Shown here: positions 40,519 to 50,569 of the stretch, piece after piece
Position numbering within the stretch: position 1 is the first letter of the stretch
Layout: every line of letters starts with the position of its first letter
NCBI RefSeq assembly: GCF_010587385.1
Contig: NZ_CP047475.1
Location: 2,046,001 to 2,110,000, forward strand
DNA: 64,000 bases
Source of the DNA: Vibrio astriarenae
Lineage (GTDB): Bacteria > Pseudomonadota > Gammaproteobacteria > Enterobacterales > Vibrionaceae
Reading direction: 5' to 3'
Position numbers and translations under genes: made by a program
The notes under the pieces: generated by a model
What the model saw: the letters and a program-made list of their open reading frames with translations, nothing else
Database searches by the model: none
What the model was told of the DNA's origin: nothing

Positions 40519-42066
40519 ATGTCAGACGCAATGAATAAGGCTCATTCAGCTGAAGATATTGAGACTAAAAGCTACAGTGAGCTACATCGTCCCGCATCAG
40601 AGTTCGATTCACGCTCAGATTATCTCGATCACGAACTACAAATTATGAAGCCTCGTCGCTTCGGTCTAAACCTTCCAGGTCGTGATTTCCGCTTTGAACT
40701 TGAAGATCTTGTTCCTGCACTTGCAGGTACTATCGGCATTATCGCAATGTACTCGGCGGTAATGATGTCTTGGGCAGATGGTTTAACCGCTGCTTGGGAC
40801 CACGTTGAACTCGGCAAAGAGTTTGCTATTGAAGTTGCCCGTGTAGAGATGCTTATCCCTGCGCTACTCTTCTGTATCCTTGCTTCCGGTTTCTTTAACC
40901 CAAGAGCAAACCTTGCTGGTAACCACGGCCCGATGATCCCACTGATCGGTTCTATTGCTTTGGCGGGTGCTCACCCTCTAGCACTAGCAATTTTGCTTGG
41001 TGTGTTCGGCCTTCTGTTGAGCTACTTTAAAGGGGGGTCCAAACTCGTCAACTTGACGTCTGAGGGTACCGCTGGTGGCTTACTTATCTTCCTCGGCTTT
41101 ACCGGTGTAATGAGTCAGATTGGCTCTATCCAGTCTTGGGCTGTCGGCCTGCAGTCTGGTGATGTTGCAGCAGGCAGCATGGGTTACGTTGGTCTGATCG
41201 TTCTTGGTATCAACATCGCAATCTACGCATACCTAGCAAAAATCAACAAGCGTTGGTTGGCTATCCCTGTGTGTGCAATTGCGGGTCTATTGATCGCGCT
41301 TGGTCTAGGCGCTGGTTTCGACCTAACGTTTGAAACCGAGATGGGTCTACCTAACCTTAACCCAGTCTACTGGTGGGGCAGCACTGAGCAAGGTTGGATG
41401 CTAGGTCTTCCAAACCTAGAGCACTTCATTGCTTCATTGCCATTCGCTATTCTAGCAGTAGCAATGTGGTCTCCTGATTTCCTTGGTCACCGTATCTTCC
41501 AAGAGCTCAACTACCCGCGTCGTACTGAGAAAGTACTGATGGACGTTGATGACACAATGACCATGTGTTCATTCCGTCAAATGGTAGGTACTGCAGTTGG
41601 TGGTGGTAACATCACTTCGTCTTGGGGCACATACATGATTCCAGCCGCAATCGCGAAGCGCCCGATTCCTGCTGGTGCGATCCTACTTGGTTCATTCTGT
41701 ATCATCGTTGCTATCCTTGGTTTCCCAATGGATGTGGCAGTATGGCCACCAGTAATGCGTGTTGCACTGCTTGTCGGCGTATTCTTGCCACTACTTGAAG
41801 CAGGTATGCAGATGGTTAAGGACACCAAAGATTCTCAAGCTGCAGGTATCTGTATCTTCGCTTCTGTTGTTGCAAACCCAGTTCTTGCATGGGCATTGAC
41901 AATGTTCCTAGACAACAACGGTTTAATCGGCGATAAAGAGCGTGCTTCGCGTCTATCGTTTGTCGATAAGATTGTGATCCCAGTTGGTGTATTCGCAGTA
42001 TGTCTTGTAGCAATGCTTGCTGTAGGTATGCTAGAGAGCCAATACGGTTTAAAAGCTTGGCTATAA
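40519..42066 (+). CDS. DUF3360 family multi-pass membrane protein (putative transporter)
   Basis: 515 residues: a hydrophilic N-terminus of about 60 residues, then 12-14 hydrophobic helices. The sequence NHGPMIPLIGSIALAGAHPL (about 135-154) and the helix breaks resemble the NCS2/SulP transporter fold; MGTAVGGGNITSSWGTY-like residues (about 355-372, GTAVGGGNITSSWGTY) could be a second half-helix site. DUF3360 has no proven substrate. Ribosome binding site TGAGGAAT precedes the ATG. The gene has its own terminator and lies directly upstream of pflB, where enterobacteria carry focA; an FNR-like site upstream suggests anaerobic use. A formate or other small anion role is inference. Confidence 0.85.
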   Translation: MSDAMNKAHSAEDIETKSYSELHRPASEFDSRSDYLDHELQIMKPRRFGLNLPGRDFRFELEDLVPALAGTIGIIAMYSAVMMSWADGLTAAWDHVELGKEFAIEVARVEMLIPALLFCILASGFFNPRANLAGNHGPMIPLIGSIALAGAHPLALAILLGVFGLLLSYFKGGSKLVNLTSEGTAGGLLIFLGFTGVMSQIGSIQSWAVGLQSGDVAAGSMGYVGLIVLGINIAIYAYLAKINKRWLAIPVCAIAGLLIALGLGAGFDLTFETEMGLPNLNPVYWWGSTEQGWMLGLPNLEHFIASLPFAILAVAMWSPDFLGHRIFQELNYPRRTEKVLMDVDDTMTMCSFRQMVGTAVGGGNITSSWGTYMIPAAIAKRPIPAGAILLGSFCIIVAILGFPMDVAVWPPVMRVALLVGVFLPLLEAGMQMVKDTKDSQAAGICIFASVVANPVLAWALTMFLDNNGLIGDKERASRLSFVDKIVIPVGVFAVCLVAMLAVGMLESQYGLKAWL

Positions 42067-42085
42067 TAAGTTAAGCCTATGACAG

Positions 42086-42106
42086 GGGCAGCTTCGGCTG
42101 CCCTTT
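42086..42106 (+). terminator. Terminator of the DUF3360 gene (UUCG loop)
   Basis: GGGCAGC (42086-42092), loop TTCG, GCTGCCC (42097-42103), then TTTG. A stable tetraloop hairpin 20 bases past the stop. Confidence 0.85.
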
Positions 42107-42187
42107 GTAAATGAATTTTAACAATTACAAAAAAATTTAGCATTTATTGATTTAGTTTAAGGTTTCAAAAATTTTTTTGTTTTACCC

Positions 42188-42268
42188 TTGAATTAAATCG
42201 AGTAAATCTCCACACTATAGGTGGTGACAATATTTATGGATGTATAGCACGTTTTATCGTCTATACAT
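42188..42268 (+). promoter_or_regulatory. pflB upstream region: weak FNR-like box and a leader inverted repeat
   Basis: TTGAA-TTAA-ATCGA at 42188-42201 matches the FNR consensus at 8 of 10 positions. ATGTATAG (42240-42247) and CTATACAT (42261-42268) form exact 8-base arms with a 13-base spacer, about 78 bases before the pflB start. Control of pflB by FNR and ArcA is known in E. coli; here it is a prediction. Confidence 0.4.
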
Positions 42269-42345
42269 ATTGTTACTTAGAGTGTACTAGGACGCCACAC
42301 GGTGTCTGATGTACGTGTTTTTTCTACTAAAAAGGTAGGTATGTC

Positions 42346-44622
42346 ATGGCTGAGCAATTTGCTAAAGCTTGGGAAGGTTTTGCTGAAGGTGATTGGCAAA
42401 ACGAAGTAAACGTACGTGACTTCATTCAGAAGAACTACGCTCCTTATGAAGGCGACGAGTCTTTCCTAGTTTCTGAAGGTACTGAAGCGACTAACACGCT
42501 TTGGGCTAAAGTAATGGAAGGTATCAAGCAGGAAAACAGCACTCACGCTCCTGTTGATTTCGATACTTCTGTTATCTCTACCATCACTTCACATGATGCG
42601 GGTTACATCAACAAAGACCTAGAAACTATCGTTGGTCTACAAACTGAAGCGCCTCTTAAGCGTGCAATCATGCCTAACGGTGGTGTGCGCATGATCGAAG
42701 GTTCTTGTAAAGCATACGGCCGTACGCTTGACCCACAAGTTTCTAAAATCTACTCAGAGTACCGCAAAACGCACAACCAAGGTGTTTTCGATGTTTACTC
42801 TCCAGACATCCTAAAATGTCGTAAGTCTGGTGTTCTGACTGGTCTTCCTGATGCATACGGTCGTGGTCGTATCATCGGTGACTACCGTCGTGTAGCACTA
42901 TACGGTGTAGACTTCCTAATGAAGGACAAAGTTGCTCAGTTCCATTCAACTCAAGAGCAACTAGAAGCGGGTGACAACCTGCAAATGACTATGCAGCTGC
43001 GTGAAGAGCTTCAAGAGCAACACCGCGCACTAGGTCAAATGAAAGAAATGGCAGCTTCTTACGGCTTCGACATTTCTGGTCCTGCGACTACTGCACAAGA
43101 AGCAATCCAGTGGACTTACTTCGGTTACCTAGCGGCTGTTAAATCTCAAAACGGCGCGGCTATGTCTCTAGGTCGTACTTCGACTTTCCTAGACGTATAC
43201 GTTGAGCGTGATATCGCTGCTGGTCTTATCACTGAAGAACAAGCTCAGGAAATGATCGACCACTTCGTAATGAAACTACGTATGGTTCGCTTCCTACGTA
43301 CTCCTGAGTACGATGAGCTATTCTCTGGCGACCCAATCTGGGCAACAGAATCTATGGGTGGTATGGGTGTTGACGGTCGTACGCTAGTTACGCGTACAAA
43401 CTTCCGTTTCCTAAACACGCTATACACTATGGGTCCTTCTCCAGAGCCAAACATCACTGTACTTTGGTCTGAGCAGCTACCTGAAGGCTTCAAGAAGTTC
43501 TGTGCGAAAGTATCTATCGATACTTCTTCTATCCAGTACGAAAACGATGACCTAATGCGTCCAGATTTCGACAACGATGACTACGCTATCGCTTGTTGTG
43601 TATCTCCAATGGTTATCGGTAAGCACATGCAGTTCTTCGGCGCTCGTGCGAACCTAGCTAAGACTCTACTTTATGTTATCAACGGCGGTGTAGATGAGAA
43701 GCTTAAGATCCAAGTTGGTCCTAAGACTGAAGCGATGACTGACGAAGTTCTAGACTTCGACAAAGTTTGGGCTGGCCTAGACAGCTTCATGGACTGGCTA
43801 GCTAAGCAGTACGTGACTGCACTAAACGCTATCCACTACTCACACGACAAGTACAGCTACGAAGCAGCGCTAATGGCTCTTCATGACCGTGACGTACGTC
43901 GTACTATGGCTTGTGGTATCGCTGGTCTATCTGTTGCAGCTGACTCTCTATCTGCAATCAAATACGGCACAGTTAAGCCAATCCGTGACGAAGACGGCAT
44001 CGCGATCGACTTCGACATCTCCGGCGACTACCCTAAATTTGGTAACAACGACGCACGTGTTGATGACATGGCTTGTGAACTTGTTTCTATCTTCATGGGT
44101 AAAATCCGTAAGCTTAAGACTTACCGTGATGCAGTACCTACACAGTCTATCCTTACTATCACTTCAAACGTGGTATACGGTAAGAAGACAGGTACTACAC
44201 CTGACGGTCGTAAAGCAGGCGCTCCATTCGCTCCAGGTGCAAACCCAATGCACGGTCGCGATGAGAAAGGTGCTGTAGCTTCTCTTACTTCTGTAGGTAA
44301 ACTACCGTTTGCTGACGCTAAAGATGGTATCTCATACACGTTCTCTATCGTTCCAAACGCACTAGGTAAAGAAGAGGATTCACAACGTTCTAACCTTGCT
44401 GGTCTGATGGATGGTTACTTCCACCACGAAGCTGGCATCGAAGGTGGTCAACACCTAAATGTGAACGTTCTTAACCGCGAAACTCTAGAAGACGCTGTTA
44501 AGCACCCAGAGAAGTACCCTCAGCTAACAATCCGTGTATCTGGTTACGCTGTACGCTTTAACTCTTTAACTGCAGAGCAACAAGCTGACGTAATCGCACG
44601 TACATTCACTGAATCTCTATAA
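42346..44622 (+). CDS. pflB: Pyruvate formate-lyase PflB
   Basis: Converts pyruvate and CoA to acetyl-CoA and formate without oxygen, using a glycyl radical. 758 residues. The catalytic cysteines are Cys417 and Cys418 (AIACCVSP), and the radical Gly733 lies in [14 protein letters not shown] context near the C-terminus ([11 protein letters not shown]); both are one residue lower than in E. coli PflB. Ribosome binding site AGGTAGGT precedes the ATG. Its activase gene pflA lies 1.3 kb downstream, separated by a terminator and an lpxR-like gene. Strongly biased codon use (CGT, GGT, CTA, AAC) suggests high expression. Confidence 0.98.
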   Translation: MAEQFAKAWEGFAEGDWQNEVNVRDFIQKNYAPYEGDESFLVSEGTEATNTLWAKVMEGIKQENSTHAPVDFDTSVISTITSHDAGYINKDLETIVGLQTEAPLKRAIMPNGGVRMIEGSCKAYGRTLDPQVSKIYSEYRKTHNQGVFDVYSPDILKCRKSGVLTGLPDAYGRGRIIGDYRRVALYGVDFLMKDKVAQFHSTQEQLEAGDNLQMTMQLREELQEQHRALGQMKEMAASYGFDISGPATTAQEAIQWTYFGYLAAVKSQNGAAMSLGRTSTFLDVYVERDIAAGLITEEQAQEMIDHFVMKLRMVRFLRTPEYDELFSGDPIWATESMGGMGVDGRTLVTRTNFRFLNTLYTMGPSPEPNITVLWSEQLPEGFKKFCAKVSIDTSSIQYENDDLMRPDFDNDDYAIACCVSPMVIGKHMQFFGARANLAKTLLYVINGGVDEKLKIQVGPKTEAMTDEVLDFDKVWAGLDSFMDWLAKQYVTALNAIHYSHDKYSYEAALMALHDRDVRRTMACGIAGLSVAADSLSAIKYGTVKPIRDEDGIAIDFDISGDYPKFGNNDARVDDMACELVSIFMGKIRKLKTYRDAVPTQSILTITSNVVYGKKTGTTPDGRKAGAPFAPGANPMHGRDEKGAVASLTSVGKLPFADAKDGISYTFSIVPNALGKEEDSQRSNLAGLMDGYFHHEAGIEGGQHLNVNVLNRETLEDAVKHPEKYPQLTIRVSGYAVRFNSLTAEQQADVIARTFTESL

Positions 44623-44645
44623 TTAGAGACACTCATTGAATAGAG

Positions 44646-44673
44646 AAAGCCCCGCCTGCGTGCGGGGCTTTTT
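44646..44673 (+). terminator. Terminator of pflB
   Basis: AAAGCCCCGC (44646-44655) and GCGGGGCTTT (44662-44671) are exact reverse complements followed by TTTG. It separates pflB from the genes downstream. Confidence 0.9.
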
Positions 44674-44784
44674 GTATGCAGACAAACTGCACAAAACCTC
44701 ACATAACCCTGACAATTTCTCGGACTAAGCCCATTTTTTATGTACTATAGCTGCAATTAACAAAAGGAAGTTGTAGTTATAATA

Positions 44785-45783
44785 ATGAAGCCTTTATCAG
44801 TTCTGGCATTAAGCCTTTCCTCTCTCGCTTGCAGCGTTGCTGCCTCTGATAGAAATACACTTGTATTCAGCATCGATAACGATGGAATGGTGCGCACTGA
44901 TCACGACTATTCAAATGGTCTGTTTCTCTCCTACACAACGGGAGCGATCAATCCACCGATGTTTCTGCGCCCTTTGAGCTTATCCATGTGGGGCGTCTCT
45001 TCTCTCGATAAATTTGAGTTCGTACTCGGCCATAAGATGTGGACGCCAGAAGACATCGAAGAAGAGAATGCGATTGCTGGTGACCGTCCTTACGCCGGTT
45101 TTTTCCATACCGAATTTAACTATATCAGTTTGCACCCTCAGCAAGCTCACCGCTTTAACTTAACGGTGGGTGTGACGGGTGAAAACTCTTTTGCTTCACA
45201 AGCTCAAAGCATTGTTCATGGTATCGTTGGTTCTGATGACCCTAGGGGTTGGGATAACCAAATCGATGAAGGTTGGGTCGGAAGTGTTGGCTACCTCAGC
45301 CACTACAATTTGATGCGTGAACGCTCTTTCGGTAACTCTCAAGTTGAGATCTCTAATGTTAGTGAAGTCAATGTTGGTAACTTCCGAAGTGATGTATCGA
45401 CGGGTGTCATGTTTAGATGGGGTACTGATCTTGATGGTAATATGGGTGCGGCAAATATTGACCATGAGAATCCATTTCGAGCTGGTATGATTGGCGCGTC
45501 CAATTCGGGTTGGTTTGGCTTTGTGGGTGCTGAGGGTCGAATTCGGTTCAATGATGTGACTATTGAAGGTCATCGCGATTTAGTCAACCCCGACCCGAGT
45601 TTGCCATTGTCAGCCTATGAGATGGAAGTCGAGCCGCTGCAAGCCACGCTGGTTACCGGCTTGGTTTGGTATAACCAAAACTTTGGTGCAAGTTTGACTA
45701 TCGCCGGGCATACACCTGAATACACGAACGCCCCTCAATCTGTTTATGGCACCGGTGGTTTCACCCTGTTCGGCTTCTTCTAA
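44785..45783 (+). CDS. LpxR family lipid A deacylase (outer membrane)
   Basis: 332 residues: signal peptide (MKPLSVLALSLSSLACSVAA), then an outer membrane beta-barrel of the LpxR family (DUF2219), which removes the 3'-acyloxyacyl chain of lipid A in Salmonella and some Vibrio. Family motifs: the segment SIDNDGMVRTDHDYSNGL (with Asn32 and Asp33 in the place of the active-site pair), AGDRPYAGFFHTE, and HGIVGSDDPRGWDNQI with His145 as the likely catalytic His. It ends in a terminal Phe (FTLFGFF), as barrels do. It lies between pflB and pflA. Confidence 0.86.
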   Translation: MKPLSVLALSLSSLACSVAASDRNTLVFSIDNDGMVRTDHDYSNGLFLSYTTGAINPPMFLRPLSLSMWGVSSLDKFEFVLGHKMWTPEDIEEENAIAGDRPYAGFFHTEFNYISLHPQQAHRFNLTVGVTGENSFASQAQSIVHGIVGSDDPRGWDNQIDEGWVGSVGYLSHYNLMRERSFGNSQVEISNVSEVNVGNFRSDVSTGVMFRWGTDLDGNMGAANIDHENPFRAGMIGASNSGWFGFVGAEGRIRFNDVTIEGHRDLVNPDPSLPLSAYEMEVEPLQATLVTGLVWYNQNFGASLTIAGHTPEYTNAPQSVYGTGGFTLFGFF

Positions 45784-45790
45784 ACTCTTC

Positions 45791-45811
45791 GAGGGAGTCA
45801 TGCACTCCCTC
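45791..45811 (+). terminator. Possible weak terminator after the lpxR-like gene
   Basis: GAGGGAGT (45791-45798) and ACTCCCTC (45804-45811) are exact arms, but the following tract AATCCTTTCC is poor in T. Read-through into pflA is possible. Confidence 0.45.
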
Positions 45812-45940
45812 AATCCTTTCCACCTGTCACAGTTGTAAAACTTGTTACCTTCTGTAACCAGCTTCGCTGCAATCAAACCTATTTAATCCTCAACTTTTGT
45901 AATAAAATATCTCAACTATTTGAAGAACAGAGATTAACTC

Positions 45941-46681
45941 ATGTCTACTACTGGTCGTATTCACTCGTTCGAGTCTTGTGGCACTGTCGATGGCCCAGGT
46001 ATCCGATTTATCGTTTTCTTACAGGGCTGTCTGATGCGCTGTAAATACTGTCACAACCGTGATACTTGGGATCCGAAAGGTGGCAAAGAGGTCACGGTGG
46101 ATGAAATCATCAAAGATGCGACGTCTTACCGTCACTTCATGAACGCTTCTGGTGGCGGTGTCACTTGTTCAGGTGGTGAAGCTATGATGCAGCCTGAGTT
46201 TGTGCGTGATTTCTTTAAAGCAGCGAAAGAACAAGGTATTCACACCTGTCTTGATACCAACGGCTACATCCGTAAACACACTGAAGTCATTGATGAAGTG
46301 TTGGAACAAACCGACCTAGTGATGCTTGACCTTAAGCATATGGATGACGAAATCCATGAAGATCTGATTGGTGTTTCTAATCACCGTACACTCGATTTTG
46401 CACGTTATCTACAGAAAATCGGTCAAACGACATGGATTCGCTATGTTGTCGTACCAGGTTACACAGATGACCTAGACGCTGCACGTAAGCTCGGTGAGTT
46501 CATTAAAGATATGGACAACATCGAGAAAGTGGAGCTGTTGCCTTACCACAAGCTAGGTGCACACAAATGGGAAGCGCTGGGTCATGAATACCCGCTCGAA
46601 GGCGTTAACCCACCTTCAAAAGAGGTGATGGATAGCATCGTAGAAGTCCTTAGCGAATACCACGACAACATTAAATACTAA
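45941..46681 (+). CDS. pflA: Pyruvate formate-lyase activating enzyme PflA
   Basis: 246-residue radical SAM enzyme that installs the glycyl radical on PflB. The cluster motif is Cys30, Cys34, Cys37 ([11 protein letters not shown]), the same positions as in E. coli PflA. SAM-contact segment [14 protein letters not shown] (about 66-79) and the substrate-side LDTNGYIR follow. It is followed 59 bases later by yfbU, with which it may be co-transcribed. Confidence 0.96.
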   Translation: MSTTGRIHSFESCGTVDGPGIRFIVFLQGCLMRCKYCHNRDTWDPKGGKEVTVDEIIKDATSYRHFMNASGGGVTCSGGEAMMQPEFVRDFFKAAKEQGIHTCLDTNGYIRKHTEVIDEVLEQTDLVMLDLKHMDDEIHEDLIGVSNHRTLDFARYLQKIGQTTWIRYVVVPGYTDDLDAARKLGEFIKDMDNIEKVELLPYHKLGAHKWEALGHEYPLEGVNPPSKEVMDSIVEVLSEYHDNIKY

Positions 46682-46740
46682 TAAGTGTCTATCGGATGTC
46701 GATCCGGTAGACCGACAACAAAGTAAAGAGGCTCTAAACC

Positions 46741-47241
46741 ATGGAAATGACAAACGCTCAACGTTTGATCCTATCAAATCAATACCGTCTGATGATGAAG
46801 ATGGACCCAGAGAACTCAGGTCGTTACCAACGTCTACAAACCATTGTAGAGCGTGGATACGGGCTACAAATGCGTGAACTAGACAAAGACTTCGGCCGCC
46901 TAACGGAAGATGCTTGTCGTGAAGTGATCGATTTCATGGAAATGTATCACGCGATGCAAGAGTCGAACAAAATGCTAGATGCAGAAGAGCGTGCGGACGT
47001 CGACCAGCGCCGCCTTCTGTTCTTGGGTTTTGACGCGGCGACTGAAGCGCAATACGTTCACTATGTGCGCTTCCTTGTAGATTCTGAGGGCCTTTACCCT
47101 CAATTTGATAAAGGCGATCACCACTTTAACTCGCAAATGCCAATGCTTGATAAGTACCGCCGTATGCTTGCGACATGGCGCCACTGCCCTCGTCAATATC
47201 ACTTGTCAGCAGCTGAGTTTAAGCAGATTTTTAACGCTTAA
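46741..47241 (+). CDS. yfbU: YfbU family protein
   Basis: 166 residues, all-helical, matching E. coli YfbU closely in length and sequence ([18 protein letters not shown] at the start, [19 protein letters not shown] in the middle). E. coli YfbU has been described as lethal on overproduction, but no mechanism is known. AAGAGG lies upstream of the ATG. It sits 59 bases after pflA on the same strand and is closed by a strong terminator. Confidence 0.93.
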   Translation: MEMTNAQRLILSNQYRLMMKMDPENSGRYQRLQTIVERGYGLQMRELDKDFGRLTEDACREVIDFMEMYHAMQESNKMLDAEERADVDQRRLLFLGFDAATEAQYVHYVRFLVDSEGLYPQFDKGDHHFNSQMPMLDKYRRMLATWRHCPRQYHLSAAEFKQIFNA

Positions 47242-47260
47242 TCACCCAACTCCCGCATAC

Positions 47261-47299
47261 AAAAATGCCGTAACGCGTCGAAACCGTTACGGCATTTTT
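47261..47299. terminator. Bidirectional terminator between yfbU and the mipA-like gene
   Basis: AAAAATGCCGTAACG (47261-47275) and CGTTACGGCATTTTT (47285-47299) are exact 15-base reverse complements. Confidence 0.95.
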
Positions 47300-47318
47300 A
47301 TTGGCTATCATATCGAAC

Positions 47319-48074
47319 CTAGAAAGAGTATGTCAGCCCCAGCATCACACTCGTACCATGAGTCGCATCTAGAATTGGGCTCTCTTCAAGGTCTCCCTCT
47401 AAGTTAGAGTAGCGAATTGCCCCCATCACGCGAATACTGCGGGTGATACCGTAATATCCCGATGCACCAATAAAGAAGTTACCATCCCACCCTGGCTGAA
47501 ACTCATCAAATCGCGTTCTTGCCGCTTCTGCTGCGCTCACTCCATAGAGGTGCTGATTTAACTTTTCACTGTTGTAAGCGTAACCAATGTTAGGGGTAAT
47601 TCCCCAACGTTCACCTCGAATAGGATATGAGTAGGAAGTTTGCGCATAAAGACCATTGTGCCTTGAGCCAATATCAGTACCAGCAGACACTTCAAACATG
47701 CCATAGCGACTCAAGTATTGGTAACTCGCGCCCCCCAGCACTGACGACTTCCTCTTGTCGAGCTTTTTGATATCAGGGTCACTTGAATCGCCTGGGTCCA
47801 GTGTTCGAGGATCATATTGGAGTCTGAACACAAAATTGTGAGGTGTACCGCGTGGAAAAACTCGGTAGCCCGCCGAAAAACCACGCAGGAACAAATGCTC
47901 TCCTTCATAGCCAATAATCGGAATCACCGTACGATTTGAATCGGTATCAATATACACTTCTGGGGAATAAGAAGCGCCGACACCCACAGACCAAGGCGAA
48001 GGAGCCGCACTGACACTTGCACTGCACGCAAGGGCAGTAAAGAGTAAAAACTGACGCTTAGAGTTATACAACAT
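47319..48074 (-). CDS. MipA/OmpV family outer membrane protein
   Basis: 251 residues: signal peptide (MLYNSKRQFLLFTALACSASVSA), then a beta-barrel of the MipA/OmpV family with WSVGVGASYSPEVY at the start, the turn GYEGEHLFLRGFSAGYR, and an aromatic C-terminus (MLGLTYSF) for barrel insertion. MipA of E. coli is a scaffold for murein enzymes; OmpV-type proteins have other or unknown roles, so the function here is open. Single gene, convergent with yfbU. Confidence 0.85.
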   Translation of the reverse strand: MLYNSKRQFLLFTALACSASVSAAPSPWSVGVGASYSPEVYIDTDSNRTVIPIIGYEGEHLFLRGFSAGYRVFPRGTPHNFVFRLQYDPRTLDPGDSSDPDIKKLDKRKSSVLGGASYQYLSRYGMFEVSAGTDIGSRHNGLYAQTSYSYPIRGERWGITPNIGYAYNSEKLNQHLYGVSAAEAARTRFDEFQPGWDGNFFIGASGYYGITRSIRVMGAIRYSNLEGDLEESPILDATHGTSVMLGLTYSF

Positions 48075-48579
48075 GATCTCTCCGTGAAGTTAGCCAATTC
48101 AAGATAGCGGTGGAGGCTGTTCCATTTTCTATTTTGCACCGCGTTATGAGTCAGACACAGCGTTTGATAGCGCTGCTTAAGCCTATGTTCACCTTTTTAT
48201 AGGCATAAATGCAATATTTTTTCAACAATTCATGCACATAAGATCTAAAAAAGTAAACAAAGTCGGAAAATACAACTGGAAAAGGTTTCAATGTTGAACT
48301 AGTCCGCTGTTTGTTCATTAAATCTATAATTGTTAAGCAAAATTGCCAAACCATTACTAGGCTATAGGTATACGTTTAGAACTTTAATTAGTTTCGATGG
48401 ATGTAGTGCGCAGTAAAGTTCGTTACCTACCTCCTCGTAATTTTTAACAAACGAAGTCGGTCATATAGATTGATGGACCTGATATAGAAAGACTGACATC
48501 ACGTATAAAACTAAGAGCGCGAGTGAATTGCCATTAACAACCCTTGAGGTTGAGGCAAAAGGAACAGAGGGGAATAGCC
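48075..48579. other. Long gap between the mipA-like gene and prkA
   Basis: 505 bases with no supported gene. It holds the promoters of both flanking divergent genes. Short open frames on the minus strand (for example 48151-48354) have no ribosome binding site or family match. CAACC/GGTTG near 48540-48555 is too short to call. In E. coli yeaG is RpoS- and nitrogen-controlled; I could not identify a sigma-54 site. Confidence 0.5.
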
Positions 48580-50514
48580 ATGAGTATTTTCGACCATTAT
48601 CAATCACGATATGAAGCGGCGAAGGATGAAGAGCTGTCCATTCAGGAGTTCTTGTCCCTGTGTAAAGACGATAAAAGTGTCTACGCCAATGCAGCTGAAC
48701 GTCTGCTGCTAGCGATAGGCGAGCCCGAGATTATTGATACTGCCCAAGACCCAAGACTGAGTCGTATCTTTTCCAACCGAGTCATCTCTCGATACAAGGA
48801 GTTTGAAGATTTCTACGGGATGGAAGATGCCATTGAGCAGATCGTTTCCTACCTAAAACATGCTGCACAAGGATTGGAAGAGCGTAAACAGATTCTTTAC
48901 CTACTCGGCCCTGTGGGTGGTGGTAAGTCATCATTGGCGGAAAAACTCAAAGCCCTGATGCAGAAGATGCCGATCTACATCCTTTCTGCGAATGGCGAAC
49001 GAAGCCCGGTCAATGACCATCCATTCTGTCTCTTTGATGCCAGTGAAGATGGCCAGTTACTTAAAGAAGAGTACGGCGTCGAGAAACGATACCTACGCTC
49101 TATCATGTCACCATGGGCGGCCAAACGTCTACATGAATTTGGCGGTGACATCACCAAGTTTAAAGTCGTCAAAGTACGCCCATCAATCTTAGACCAAGTA
49201 GCGATCGCGAAAACCGAGCCGGGTGACGAAAACAACCAAGACATCTCTTCACTCGTGGGTAAAGTCGATATTCGCCAACTTGAGCACTTCTCTCAAGACG
49301 ATCCTGATGCCTACAGCTACTCTGGCGCGCTTTGTAAAGCGAACCAAGGTTTGATGGAGTTCGTTGAGATGTTCAAAGCGCCAATCAAAGTACTTCATCC
49401 TCTACTCACCGCGACTCAGGAGGGTAACTTCAACGGTACCGAAGGCCTTTCTGCCCTGCCGTTTGATGGCATGATTCTCGCGCACTCGAACGAGTCTGAG
49501 TGGCAGACATTCCGCAACAACAAAAACAATGAAGCCTTCCTCGACCGTGTATACATCGTGAAAGTGCCTTACTGTTTACGCGTGTCTGAAGAGGTGAAAA
49601 TTTACCAAAAACTGCTCGACCATTCCGAGCTTTCCAAAGCACCATGTTCACCTAGCACGCTCGACCTACTTGCGCAGTTCAGTATTCTGTCTCGCTTGAA
49701 AGAGCCAGAAAATTCATCACTGTTCTCGAAAATGCGTGTCTATGATGGTGAAACACTCAAAGACACCGACCCGAAAGCGAAAAGCTACCAAGAGTACCGC
49801 GACTACGCGGGTGTCGATGAGGGTATGAACGGTCTTTCAACGCGCTTCGCGTTTAAGATCCTTTCTCGTGTGTTCAACTTTGACCAAACAGAAGTTGCCG
49901 CCAACCCCGTTCATCTGTTCTATGTCATAGAGCAGCAGATTGAACGCGAACAGTTCCCTCAAGAAACTGCTGAGAAACTGCTGGAGTTCTTGAAAGGCTA
50001 TCTCGTGCCGCGTTATGTGGAGTTCATCGGTAAAGAGATTCAAACCGCTTATCTAGAGTCGTACTCAGAATATGGTCAAAACATCTTTGATCGTTATGTT
50101 ACCTACGCAGACTTCTGGATTCAGGACCAAGAGTATCGTGACCCAGAAACGGGTCAGCTATTCGACCGTTCATCGCTTAACAATGAACTAGAAAAAATCG
50201 AGAAAACGGCAGGGATCAGTAACCCGAAAGATTTCCGTAATGAAATCGTTAATTTTGTCCTTCGTGCGCGTGCCAATAACAATGGTAAAAACCCCGTTTG
50301 GACAAGCTACGAGAAGCTTCGCACCGTTATTGAGAAGAAAATGTTCTCGAATACTGAGGAGCTACTGCCTGTCATCTCATTCAATGCAAAAACCTCTTCT
50401 GAAGATCAGAAGAAACATGACGACTTTGTCGCTCGTATGATGGAAAAAGGTTATACCGAGAAACAAGTACGTCTACTTTCTGAGTGGTACTTGCGTGTAC
50501 GTAAGTCATCATAA
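48580..50514 (+). CDS. prkA: PrkA family serine protein kinase (YeaG)
   Basis: 644 residues from the ATG at 48580 (AGAGGGG upstream); an upstream extension to 48544 lacks support. An AAA-type N-terminal domain has Walker A GPVGGGKSS at 110-118, and the C-terminal PrkA domain (about 390-640) completes the family. E. coli YeaG phosphorylates proteins and is induced by starvation and stationary phase. First gene of a three-gene operon with yeaH and spoVR, an arrangement found in many bacteria and linked to stress, nitrogen starvation and persistence. Confidence 0.94.
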   Translation: MSIFDHYQSRYEAAKDEELSIQEFLSLCKDDKSVYANAAERLLLAIGEPEIIDTAQDPRLSRIFSNRVISRYKEFEDFYGMEDAIEQIVSYLKHAAQGLEERKQILYLLGPVGGGKSSLAEKLKALMQKMPIYILSANGERSPVNDHPFCLFDASEDGQLLKEEYGVEKRYLRSIMSPWAAKRLHEFGGDITKFKVVKVRPSILDQVAIAKTEPGDENNQDISSLVGKVDIRQLEHFSQDDPDAYSYSGALCKANQGLMEFVEMFKAPIKVLHPLLTATQEGNFNGTEGLSALPFDGMILAHSNESEWQTFRNNKNNEAFLDRVYIVKVPYCLRVSEEVKIYQKLLDHSELSKAPCSPSTLDLLAQFSILSRLKEPENSSLFSKMRVYDGETLKDTDPKAKSYQEYRDYAGVDEGMNGLSTRFAFKILSRVFNFDQTEVAANPVHLFYVIEQQIEREQFPQETAEKLLEFLKGYLVPRYVEFIGKEIQTAYLESYSEYGQNIFDRYVTYADFWIQDQEYRDPETGQLFDRSSLNNELEKIEKTAGISNPKDFRNEIVNFVLRARANNNGKNPVWTSYEKLRTVIEKKMFSNTEELLPVISFNAKTSSEDQKKHDDFVARMMEKGYTEKQVRLLSEWYLRVRKSS

Positions 50515-50569
50515 TCGTGGTTAGTGTGTCCCTCAGCGCACGCTGAGGGGCTCGATTGAGGGGATGATT

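Noticed and set aside
48151..48354. 67-codon minus-strand frame upstream of prkA
   Set aside because: No ribosome binding site, unusual composition and no recognisable domain; probably chance in an AT-rich gap.
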